DNA of 54,494 bases from Clostridia bacterium (lineage in GTDB: Bacteria; Bacillota; Clostridia; Christensenellales; Aristaeellaceae): assembly GCA_017938695.1 (NCBI GenBank), contig JAGBBA010000028.1, positions 1 through 54,494 on the forward strand, written 5' to 3'. How positions within the stretch are numbered: position 1 is the first letter of the stretch; each line of letters begins with the position of its first letter. The translations under genes were made by a program, and so were the position numbers. Below the pieces are notes generated by a model, which had not been told where the DNA came from, did not search any database, and worked only from the letters and a program-made list of their open reading frames with translations. Positions 39,919-47,131 of this stretch are shown piece by piece.

Positions 39919-40821
39919 TTATTCGTCGGTCACGGTGCCGTTTTTCCAGCGCGCCTGCTCGATCTCCAGGTCGCGGTGGCTGGCGGCTACCTCGTATTTC
40001 TTGCTGCTCAGGTGCTGGGCAATGGCCTCAGCGATGGCCACGCTGCGGTGCTGGCCGCCGGTGCAGCCGATGGCGATCATCAGCCGGTGCTTGCCCTCTT
40101 CCTGATAATGGGGCAGCAGGAATTCCAGCAGGTCGGTGACCTTGCTCATGAACTGCTCCGTTACCGGATGCTCCATCACAAACTTGCGCACGTCCTCGTC
40201 CAGGCCGGTCTGGCAGCCCAGGCCCTCGATGTAGAAAGGGTTGGGCAGGAAGCGTACATCGTACACCAGGTCTGCCTGGCGGGGCAGGCCGCGCTTGAAG
40301 CCGAAAGACATCACCTCAATGCGCAGGGGGATGTTCTCCCCGTCTGCCTTGACAATGTTCTGCAGCTTCTTCTGCAGCTGCTTGGGCTTCAAAACGGAGG
40401 TGTCGATCACATAATTGGCGATCTCCCGCAGGGGCTGCAACCGGTCGCGCTCCTGCTGGATGGCCTCCATCAAGCTCACCTGGGCATTGGCCAGGGGATG
40501 GTCGCGACGGGTTTCCTTGTAGCGGCTCATGAGCACGTCATCACTGGCCTCAATGAACACCGTTTCGATCTGGTAGCCCAGCTTGCAGGCCTCGCCGATC
40601 AGCGTGCTCACCGCATCGGCATCGAAAAACTCGCCGCTGCGCACGTCAACAGCCAGGGCCACCACACTGTTGGGCAGTGCAGTGGTCTGGCAGATCTCCA
40701 TAAACTTGAACATCATCATGGGCGGGAGGTTATCCACACAGAATGCGCCCATGTCCTCCAGATAGCGGGTCGCCAGGGTCTTGCCTGCGCCGCTCAGGCC
40801 CGTCAACAGCAGAAATCGCAA
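39919..40821 (-). CDS. rapZ: Nucleotide-binding protein RapZ (YvcJ)
   Basis: 300 residues. The start is TTG at 40821 with GAGAGGG six bases upstream, giving the canonical MRFLLLTGLSGAGKT N-terminus. Walker A is LSGAGKT (P-loop, 9-16). Other landmarks are FCVDNLPP, DVRSGEFF, FIEASDDVLMSRYKETRRDHPL, MSFGFKRGLP, DVRFLPNPFY and GCTGGQHRSV near the C-terminus. It binds UDP-GlcNAc in B. subtilis and controls GlmS RNA decay in E. coli. Operon: murB-rapZ-whiA-crh with 9-28 bp gaps. Confidence 0.97.
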   Translation of the reverse strand: MRFLLLTGLSGAGKTLATRYLEDMGAFCVDNLPPMMMFKFMEICQTTALPNSVVALAVDVRSGEFFDADAVSTLIGEACKLGYQIETVFIEASDDVLMSRYKETRRDHPLANAQVSLMEAIQQERDRLQPLREIANYVIDTSVLKPKQLQKKLQNIVKADGENIPLRIEVMSFGFKRGLPRQADLVYDVRFLPNPFYIEGLGCQTGLDEDVRKFVMEHPVTEQFMSKVTDLLEFLLPHYQEEGKHRLMIAIGCTGGQHRSVAIAEAIAQHLSSKKYEVAASHRDLEIEQARWKNGTVTDE

Positions 40822-40849
40822 GGGATTCCCTCTCTTTCGTGATGCAATG

Positions 40850-41782
40850 TCAAACAGCGTTCACCGGCGCGTCTTCCCCCAGGATGCGCACCTCCGGCTC
40901 CAGCATGATACCTTTCTGTTCGTAAACCACCTTTTGCACATGGGCGATCATCGCCAGGAAGTCCGCCGCTGTGCCGCCCAGGTTGACCACAAAGCCCGCA
41001 TGCTTTTCGCTTACCTGGGCACCGCCGATGGTCGCGCCCTTCAGCCCGCATTCGTCGATCAGCACCGAAGCATAGCCGCCCACGGGCCGCTTGAAGGTGC
41101 TGCCTGCGCTGGGCACCGTCAGGGGCTGCTTTTCAGCACGGCGGCGATTCAGCTCCACCATTTCCTTCAGCAGGGTTTCACGGTCTGCCTTGGGCAGCTG
41201 GCAGGTCACATGGGTGATCACCTTATCCTCGTTCATCAGCCGGCTGAAGCGGTAGCCAAACTCCATCTCCGGCCGGGTGTAGGCGAAGGGTTCGCCTTCC
41301 ATGGTGAAGCCTTCTACTTTGGTGACCACTTGGCTCATTTCGCCGCCGTAGGCACCGGCGTTCATGTACACACCGCCGCCCACCGTGCCGGGAATGCCGC
41401 TGGCGAAGGTCAGGCCGCCCAGGTTGTGCTCGGCAGCGGTCATGGCCAGGCTGGAGAGCATCGCCCCGGCCTCAGCGCGAACGGTGCCGCCCTGCACAGT
41501 GATGCTGCGCATTTCGCGGCACAGCCGGATCACCAGGCCGCGGATGCCGCCGTCCTTCACCAGCAGGTTGCTGCCGTGGCCCATCAGCGTTACGGGGATA
41601 TCCAGGTCGTGTGCTTCTTTCAGCAGCCGCTGCAGCTGCTGGGGGCTATTGGGCTCTGCCAGCAGGTCTGCCGGGCCGCCCAGCCTCAGGGTCGTATATT
41701 GCGCCATGGGGGCCATGGAGATCATCTTGATCTCGCCACCCAAGCGGTTTTCCAGTTCGTTCAAGGGTCGCATATCGGTCAT
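40850..41782 (-). CDS. murB: UDP-N-acetylenolpyruvoylglucosamine reductase MurB
   Basis: 310 residues from ATG 41782 (AGGAGG upstream). A FAD enzyme making UDP-MurNAc in the cytoplasm for peptidoglycan. FAD motifs TTLRLGGPADLL and LMGHGSNLLVKDGGIRGLVIRL; FASGIPGTVGGGVYMNAGAYG; the catalytic Ser in PSAGSTFKRP; the C-terminal Glu in GIMLEPEVRILG. It is type II-like in length (about 300 residues). Own promoter at 41805-41833; first gene of the rapZ-whiA-crh transcript. Confidence 0.96.
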   Translation of the reverse strand: MTDMRPLNELENRLGGEIKMISMAPMAQYTTLRLGGPADLLAEPNSPQQLQRLLKEAHDLDIPVTLMGHGSNLLVKDGGIRGLVIRLCREMRSITVQGGTVRAEAGAMLSSLAMTAAEHNLGGLTFASGIPGTVGGGVYMNAGAYGGEMSQVVTKVEGFTMEGEPFAYTRPEMEFGYRFSRLMNEDKVITHVTCQLPKADRETLLKEMVELNRRRAEKQPLTVPSAGSTFKRPVGGYASVLIDECGLKGATIGGAQVSEKHAGFVVNLGGTAADFLAMIAHVQKVVYEQKGIMLEPEVRILGEDAPVNAV

Positions 41783-41804
41783 AATCGATCCTCCTGTATC
41801 TTTT

Positions 41805-41833
41805 ATTGTACCGCATTTCAGCCCCTTCATCAA
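41805..41833 (-). promoter_or_regulatory. Promoter of the murB-rapZ-whiA-crh operon
   Basis: TTGATG (41833-41828), 17-bp spacer, TACAAT (41810-41805), 23 bp before the start codon. Confidence 0.78.
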
Positions 41834-41856
41834 GCAGAAAACCTGTCGAAAGCAAC

Positions 41857-41884
41857 AAAAAACCATGCCAAAATTGACACGGTT
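41857..41884 (-). terminator. Intrinsic terminator after the VTC gene
   Basis: Stem AACCGTG / CATGGTT (one wobble) with a 10-nt loop and six T on the minus strand, 10 bp after the stop codon. Confidence 0.78.
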
Positions 41885-41893
41885 TTTTTGTGC

Positions 41894-42601
41894 TTATGCT
41901 TCTAAATTTTCAAACCGGCGGCACCAGGTGTATTTGCTGATGGCCGTCTGCACCACACCGCCGCAATAGGTGGTCAGCAGATCGCGGATGTAGGGCGGCA
42001 TCACCTGGTTGTACTTGACCTCCAGGATCATCACATTCTCATCCAGGGGCGGCACCGTGGGCACATAGGGGTTGAACAGGTCGATGGAGCCCAGCCCCGT
42101 GCGCAGCTGCTTGTCGAAGGTGATGCGCACCTCCTCCGCCGGATGCAGGTAGGCCTCGCGCACATAGTCCACCAGCACCACCGGATGCAGAAGGTTGGTG
42201 GTCATTTCCCGGTACACGTCGCCCAGCAGGCCCGAGCGCGTGGTTTCCAGCCCCGTGGGATCAGCGGCTATCAGCTGCTCGCACAGGTCCATGGGAATGG
42301 ACAGCGAGCGCTTGGAGATCAGGCTGCCCACCTTGGTCTTGCACTCCAGCTTGATGACCTTGTCACTCAAATTATAAATGCGGATACGGTACTTGTCACG
42401 GGCCGGATCGCCGTCCAGCTTATCATGCAGGGCGGTGTCGAACGCCGTGTCAAAATACAAACTGCGAATATGATACTCGTTGTTTTCATCGCCGTTCGGA
42501 TCGCGCCACAGCACCTTATCCAGCGCATTGCGCAGCAGATGATACTGCATATCGTTGATGAAAAACTTCAGCTCATGCCGCAAAGGAATATTAACCGCCA
42601 C
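41894..42601 (-). CDS. VTC-domain polyphosphate polymerase
   Basis: 235 residues from GTG 42601, preceded by a perfect AAGGAGGTGAT. The VTC tunnel fold is shown by LRHELKFFIND, the YHIRSLYFDT motif, KYRIRIYNLSDKVIKLECKTK (basic tunnel residues), and VMILEVKYNQVMPPYIRDLL with the catalytic Glu/Lys. VTC domains polymerise ATP into polyphosphate in yeast. Bacterial forms commonly neighbour DUF4956 and CotH genes, as here. No own promoter is visible: a 380-bp repeat element separates it from DUF4956. Confidence 0.9.
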   Translation of the reverse strand: MAVNIPLRHELKFFINDMQYHLLRNALDKVLWRDPNGDENNEYHIRSLYFDTAFDTALHDKLDGDPARDKYRIRIYNLSDKVIKLECKTKVGSLISKRSLSIPMDLCEQLIAADPTGLETTRSGLLGDVYREMTTNLLHPVVLVDYVREAYLHPAEEVRITFDKQLRTGLGSIDLFNPYVPTVPPLDENVMILEVKYNQVMPPYIRDLLTTYCGGVVQTAISKYTWCRRFENLEA

Positions 42602-42617
42602 AGTATCACCTCCTTCG

Positions 42618-42989
42618 TCAGGGCTCTGCCCTGACAACCCGCCAGAGGCTCTGCCTCTGGACTCCGCTCAAGGGGCGTTGTTCCGCAACCTCAATCGTCG
42701 CCTTCTCGCTACGCTCGAATGCTCGTTTCGGTTGATTCGCTCAGCTCGCTCATTGTCGCCACTGGCGACGCTCGCATCGCTCACCCTTGAGAATCCCTTT
42801 CTGCGATTGACACTACTCACTTGCCAGCAATGCGCGCATGTAGCGCGTCCCTTCCCCCGCGTCGCGGCGCATCCGTTATGCGCCGTGACCCCTGCCCGGA
42901 AATCACCCAGTAACACCACCCCCGAACGGGAGTCCAGAGGGCAGAGCCCTCTGGTCAGGGGATCCCTAAGGGGGCGAAGCCCCCTTAGG
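42618..42989 (+). repeat. Palindromic element, locus 4 (370 bp, hairpin arrays at both ends)
   Basis: Two hairpins (42618-42634 and 42642-42660) in one orientation, about 195 bp of interior, then the module CGCGTCGC - GGCGCAT - CCGTT - ATGCGCC - GTGACCCCTGC (42857-42894), and two hairpins in the other orientation (42934-42954 and 42965-42989). The last hairpin includes the DUF4956 stop codon. Inverted hairpin arrays at the ends look like a small non-coding mobile unit inserted between VTC and DUF4956. No ORF in the interior is supported. Confidence 0.8.
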
Positions 42990-43701
42990 CCCCGGCTTCG
43001 GTCTGGCAGGCGACGAGGGTCGCGTCGTGCACGCCGTCGATGTTCAGCATGGAGGCGACCAGGTCCTGCTTGTTGTCCAGGCGGACTTCATAGGTCATTT
43101 CGGCACCGGCGCGGGTCATGGTCTTGGAGCGCAGGCGGCGGTTCTTCACGGTGCGGCGCAGCTGCTGGTTGATGTCATACTCGGCAGCCTCGTCGTAGTG
43201 GAGCACCAGCAGGTAGGCGTTGGGGTTGGTGAACTTGACGAAGGTCATCAGGAACAGCACCACAGAAATACCCAGCACCACCACCAGAGCGATGACGTAG
43301 AGCTCTGCACCCAGCAGAATGCCCATGGTCAGTGCCCAGAACATGTAGGCAGTATCCATGGGGTCCTTCACGGCGGTACGGAAGCGGACGATGGACAGCG
43401 CGCCCACCATGCCCATGGACAGGGCAATGTCGCTCTTGATACACATAACCACGGGGGTGGTGATCAGGGTGAGCATCACCAGGGTCATGGCGAAAGAGGG
43501 GCTGTACAGCACGCCGCGGTAGCACTTCTTGTACACGAAGGCTATCACCACGCCCACCACAAAGCCCATGATCAGCGCAATAAGCACCTTCATGGGGGTC
43601 AGGCTGGCAAACTGCTCGGCAAAGTAGGTGTTCAGGGCCGCGTCGTTGGACACCAGGTTGCCAACGTTCAGGCTTTCCAGAAGGGCAAAATTCGTCTGCA
43701 T
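42985..43701 (-). CDS. DUF4956 membrane protein
   Basis: 238 residues; AGGAGG before the ATG. Three to four membrane helices in the first 155 residues (PMKVLIALIMGFVVGVVIAFV, FAMTLVMLTLITTPVVM, ALTMGILLGAELYVIALVVVL) include the conserved GMVGALSIVRFRTAVKDPMD. A cytoplasmic ferredoxin-like C-terminal domain follows (YEVRLDNKQDLVASMLNIDGVHDATLV). It belongs to DUF4956, usually found with VTC and CotH proteins. It may pass polyphosphate or a signal across the membrane, which is inference. Own promoter at 43734-43763. Confidence 0.9.
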   Translation of the reverse strand: MQTNFALLESLNVGNLVSNDAALNTYFAEQFASLTPMKVLIALIMGFVVGVVIAFVYKKCYRGVLYSPSFAMTLVMLTLITTPVVMCIKSDIALSMGMVGALSIVRFRTAVKDPMDTAYMFWALTMGILLGAELYVIALVVVLGISVVLFLMTFVKFTNPNAYLLVLHYDEAAEYDINQQLRRTVKNRRLRSKTMTRAGAEMTYEVRLDNKQDLVASMLNIDGVHDATLVACQTEAGA

Positions 43702-43733
43702 GGGGTTACCTCCTGTATTTCACAGTAACTGAT

Positions 43734-43763
43734 ATTATACCGCATTCAGGCCGCATCCGTAAA
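43734..43763 (-). promoter_or_regulatory. Promoter of DUF4956
   Basis: TTTACG (43763-43758), 18-bp spacer, TATAAT (43739-43734); about 30 bp before the start codon. The -35 matches 4 of 6. Confidence 0.55.
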
Positions 43764-43805
43764 CAGGCAAGCGGCATTTTTCAGCAATTTCCTTCAGGGC
43801 ACGTC

Positions 43806-46800
43806 TTAAGGCACATACTCCGGCGGGAATTCCGGCATGGGGCCGAAGTAGCCGATCATCTGCTCCTCAGAGAGATTGAAGGCATCCTTGATGAAGCCCC
43901 ACAGGCGGGTAGGACGGCCGTAGATCACGTTGCGCAGGCGGTTCACGCGCTGCTCCCAGTAGCGGTAGGCACCGTCGGGCGTGGTGGGCCACTCGGAAAT
44001 GACCATCTTGTCGTGCTCCTCGGCCCAGCGGGCAAAGTGCAGCTGCATTTCCGGCTGAATCTGATCCACCATGGGGTTGAGGATCTCCAGCATCTTCTCG
44101 GTAGAGAAGAACTTGTAGATGTCTGCCAGCTTGGTCAGGAACTTGTCCTTGTACTCCGGCACGGACAGAAGCTTGAGCAGAATGGTATTGTCGATATTCT
44201 GGTCGCCCATGCCCTTGGCCTTAAGGTAGCTCTTGGGGCTATCGAAGCCGGAGCGGAACATGCCGTAGTCCGAGTCGAAGAAGATCCACTTCCACTTGTT
44301 GCCCTCGCCGTCGATGCGGTAGGCGCGCAGGTTACCGATGTCGGAGTTGCCTACAAACATCTCCAGGGCAATGTACTCGAAGTAATTGTCCACATCCACA
44401 TTGTCCAGGATGTACTGCAAGTCTTCCTCGTTGTTGGCCGGGTCGGAGGCCTTGATCTTCTTGATCATGCTGCGGTAGCCGGAGTTGTCGCCATACTTGT
44501 AGGCACCACTACCCTCAATGATGACCATGTTGTCCGCTTCCTCCAGGGACAGGCCCTCATGCTGGGCCACAAAGAAGCGGTCAACGCGCTCGCGCATGTT
44601 GTAGTGGCCCCAGTAGATGCCGTTGAGGTACACCACCACCGGGTTCCAGGCCTGGTGGATCACCTGGGAGCCGTAGGCGTCCAGCATCCGCGACTGGAAG
44701 CCGTCCAGCAGGCGGGTCCAAGCGCAGTCGTTGCCGGAGTTGCGCAGCACGATGGACTTGTACTCCGTGTACGGCCGGTCCTCAAACAGCTTGGCGGCAA
44801 AGGTCTTTTCGCCGTAAAGGGTCTTGGCGCGGAGCTTGAAGGTCTTTTGAGGCATGTCCAGGCTGTACTGGCCCTGCAGGGAGAACGCCATGCCCTGGTC
44901 AAGCACCTGGGTGCCGTCCAGCAGGTAGTATTCCACATGGCCTTCCTTGTCGGGCAGGTTCTCCTTCACCTCGCGGTAGACCGTGTTTTTGAAGGGGATC
45001 TTGGGCTTGCCGTTTTCATCCGTTTTGATGACGTTGTCGCCAATGGTCAGCATGCCGGTTTCCGGGTGCCACAGATCCACCGGATCGGCCACCAGGGACA
45101 CGATGGGCAGGTTGTGATAGGCGTTCACAAAATAGCTGCCGGTGATGACCGGGCTGGGCTGCAGGCCACTGTTGGAGAAAGCCCGGGCCCGCAGCACCGT
45201 GGCGGTGCTGTTCAATTCCAGCGTTTCGCCGTTGTAGGGCGTGGAGGCCTGAGTGGGCACCGAGCCATCCGTAGTGTAATACACGGTGGTGTCCGCCGGG
45301 ATGGTGAAGCCGGTGTGCACGGTGGTGTAGTACAATCCCGGCTCGGTCACGAAGGCGGGGGCCTCCGCATAGCCCTTGAAGCCAGTGCCGTTGGCCGCCA
45401 TGGGGGTGGGAGCATCATAATAAAAAAAGCCCGACAGCCCGATGGTACGGCCATAGGACACATTCGTCGGCACATGAGGCAGCACCACTTTGTCGATCAC
45501 CTTGCCCTCGGGCGTGGCCAGGCACATGATCTCGCCCCCGGTACGGGTGATCTTGAAGCTGGTGTGCAGCTGCGCCGTGGTGGACAATTCCGCCTGTCCG
45601 TCGCAGAGGATCACCTTGTATTCGCCGGGATGGATAATCGTCCCCTGGGGGAACTGCCACTTGCGGCCCCGGCCCAGGTTGTCCGAAAAACCGTAGCCGG
45701 TCAGGTCGACGATAGTCTGGGAGGCGTTGTAGATCTCCACCCAGTCCACAAAAACGTCGTCCTGGTACACCAGGGTGGAATCGTTGGAGGCCATGACCTC
45801 GGTGATGTACACGCCCACCGGGTTCATGGCGCGGAGGTTCTCATCCATCCGCGCAGCACCGGCCTCTGTGTTGGAGAGGCCGGGCGTTGCGATCTGATGC
45901 ACGGAGAAGCTGCCGTCGCTTTCGCGGGCGTAGGAGCAATCCTCCGGCAGGTTGTCGATGGTCACGCGGTCCACCAGGCGGCCATGGCCGTCGGACAGGA
46001 CCACGGTATCATGCTCTGCGCTGAGCTTGAAATTGGCATGGGGCACGCTGGATGCGCTGATGGCCCGGTCCTTGCCGGAGCAGAACACCACATAGTACCC
46101 GTGGGGGGCCACCACCGCGCCCTGGGGGAAGCGCCACTGCAAGGGCTTGTTTTCCTTGTCGCTCAGGGCGTAGTTATCCAGGCTGATGGCATAGTCCGTG
46201 GTGTTGTACAGTTCGATCCAGTCGCTGAGCTCGCCGTCCTCGTCGGTGAGGCCGGTGATGGGGTCGGCCATCACCTCATTGATGATCAGCGCGCCGGTGG
46301 TGACCATGGTATCCGCCTGGTAGGCATGATAGCCGGTCTCGCTGTTTTCATAGCCGGGGCTGAAGAAGGTGGTGGACGCAAACTTGCCGTCCATCAGGGC
46401 CCAGCTTTCGTCGCTGGCCATGATGGGGTTGGTGGCGGAGTCGATCAGGTAGGCGTTGGGGTCGTAGAGGTACACCGTTTCGCCCACGGAGCTCAGCTTG
46501 AACTTGGCATGGAAGGGCTTGCCCACCTCCGCCGCATTGGTATCCGAGCAGAACACCACCACCCGCTGGCCGGGCTGCAAGGTCATGTCCGGGAAGATAA
46601 AGCGAATGGAGTCGCTGCGGTCGCTCAGGCCCACGTCCTTGATGTTGATGGGCGCGTCAGAGCTGTTCCAGATCTCCACCCAGTCGCTGTAAGAGCCGTT
46701 TTCATCCGGCACAGCGGTCTGGTTGGAGGGCATCATTTCGCTGATGACCAGGCCCTCATAGGCCGCGCTGCGCCCGTCGGCAGCGGCGCTCACATGGCCG

Positions 46801-47009
46801 TCGGCCGTACCGGAGGTATAGGTGGCGCGGGCAACGGGCTCCTTGGGGCTGATCACCACGATCAAACCCACCAGGGCAATAAACACCGCCAGGGCCAGGA
46901 TAATGCTGGCACGGGATTTCTTTTTCCGGCTGCTTTGCCGGGCAGGCTCGTAGCTGCGCTGATTGCTCCGCGCCCTGCTGCTTCGCCTTACGGGAGGCAT
47001 CTGCTCCAT
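43806..47009 (-). CDS. CotH-kinase family surface protein with three lamin-tail domains
   Basis: 1067 residues; GGAAGGAT before the ATG. A basic cytoplasmic leader (1-34) and one membrane helix (about 35-55) are followed by lamin-tail (LTD) domains at about 87-200, 240-370 and 400-520 (each with VISEM/IINEVMA/YITEVMA and SDWVEIWN/SDWIELYN/VDWVEIYN). A chitobiase-C-like domain covers about 555-630 (YYTTDGSVPTQAS), then the CotH kinase domain about 640-1000: KTFKLRAK, LRNSGNDCAWTR, YLNGIYWGHYNMRERVDRFF, and KWIFFDSDYGMF with the catalytic DxD-like Asp pair. CotH in B. subtilis is a spore coat kinase. Here it is the outside partner of DUF4956 and VTC. Confidence 0.92.
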   Translation of the reverse strand: MEQMPPVRRSSRARSNQRSYEPARQSSRKKKSRASIILALAVFIALVGLIVVISPKEPVARATYTSGTADGHVSAAADGRSAAYEGLVISEMMPSNQTAVPDENGSYSDWVEIWNSSDAPINIKDVGLSDRSDSIRFIFPDMTLQPGQRVVVFCSDTNAAEVGKPFHAKFKLSSVGETVYLYDPNAYLIDSATNPIMASDESWALMDGKFASTTFFSPGYENSETGYHAYQADTMVTTGALIINEVMADPITGLTDEDGELSDWIELYNTTDYAISLDNYALSDKENKPLQWRFPQGAVVAPHGYYVVFCSGKDRAISASSVPHANFKLSAEHDTVVLSDGHGRLVDRVTIDNLPEDCSYARESDGSFSVHQIATPGLSNTEAGAARMDENLRAMNPVGVYITEVMASNDSTLVYQDDVFVDWVEIYNASQTIVDLTGYGFSDNLGRGRKWQFPQGTIIHPGEYKVILCDGQAELSTTAQLHTSFKITRTGGEIMCLATPEGKVIDKVVLPHVPTNVSYGRTIGLSGFFYYDAPTPMAANGTGFKGYAEAPAFVTEPGLYYTTVHTGFTIPADTTVYYTTDGSVPTQASTPYNGETLELNSTATVLRARAFSNSGLQPSPVITGSYFVNAYHNLPIVSLVADPVDLWHPETGMLTIGDNVIKTDENGKPKIPFKNTVYREVKENLPDKEGHVEYYLLDGTQVLDQGMAFSLQGQYSLDMPQKTFKLRAKTLYGEKTFAAKLFEDRPYTEYKSIVLRNSGNDCAWTRLLDGFQSRMLDAYGSQVIHQAWNPVVVYLNGIYWGHYNMRERVDRFFVAQHEGLSLEEADNMVIIEGSGAYKYGDNSGYRSMIKKIKASDPANNEEDLQYILDNVDVDNYFEYIALEMFVGNSDIGNLRAYRIDGEGNKWKWIFFDSDYGMFRSGFDSPKSYLKAKGMGDQNIDNTILLKLLSVPEYKDKFLTKLADIYKFFSTEKMLEILNPMVDQIQPEMQLHFARWAEEHDKMVISEWPTTPDGAYRYWEQRVNRLRNVIYGRPTRLWGFIKDAFNLSEEQMIGYFGPMPEFPPEYVP

Positions 47010-47096
47010 GTGCCGATCCTTCCTTTCGTGTATCGGGATACAGGCTTGCGCCTGCTGGCTTCACTGATAGAACGAACCAAATCCGCTCCATCTTGC

Positions 47097-47125
47097 ATTG
47101 TACCATATCTTTCCCCGATATGCAA
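47097..47125 (-). promoter_or_regulatory. Promoter of the CotH gene
   Basis: TTGCAT (47125-47120), 17-bp spacer, TACAAT (47102-47097). It lies 7 bp after the stop of the SNF2 gene; the leader is about 80 nt. Confidence 0.78.
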
Positions 47126-47131
47126 TCTTGC

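Noticed and set aside
42680-42856. Small protein gene inside the locus 4 repeat element
   Set aside because: Short open frames exist on both strands, but none has a ribosome site and the sequence is part of the repeat.
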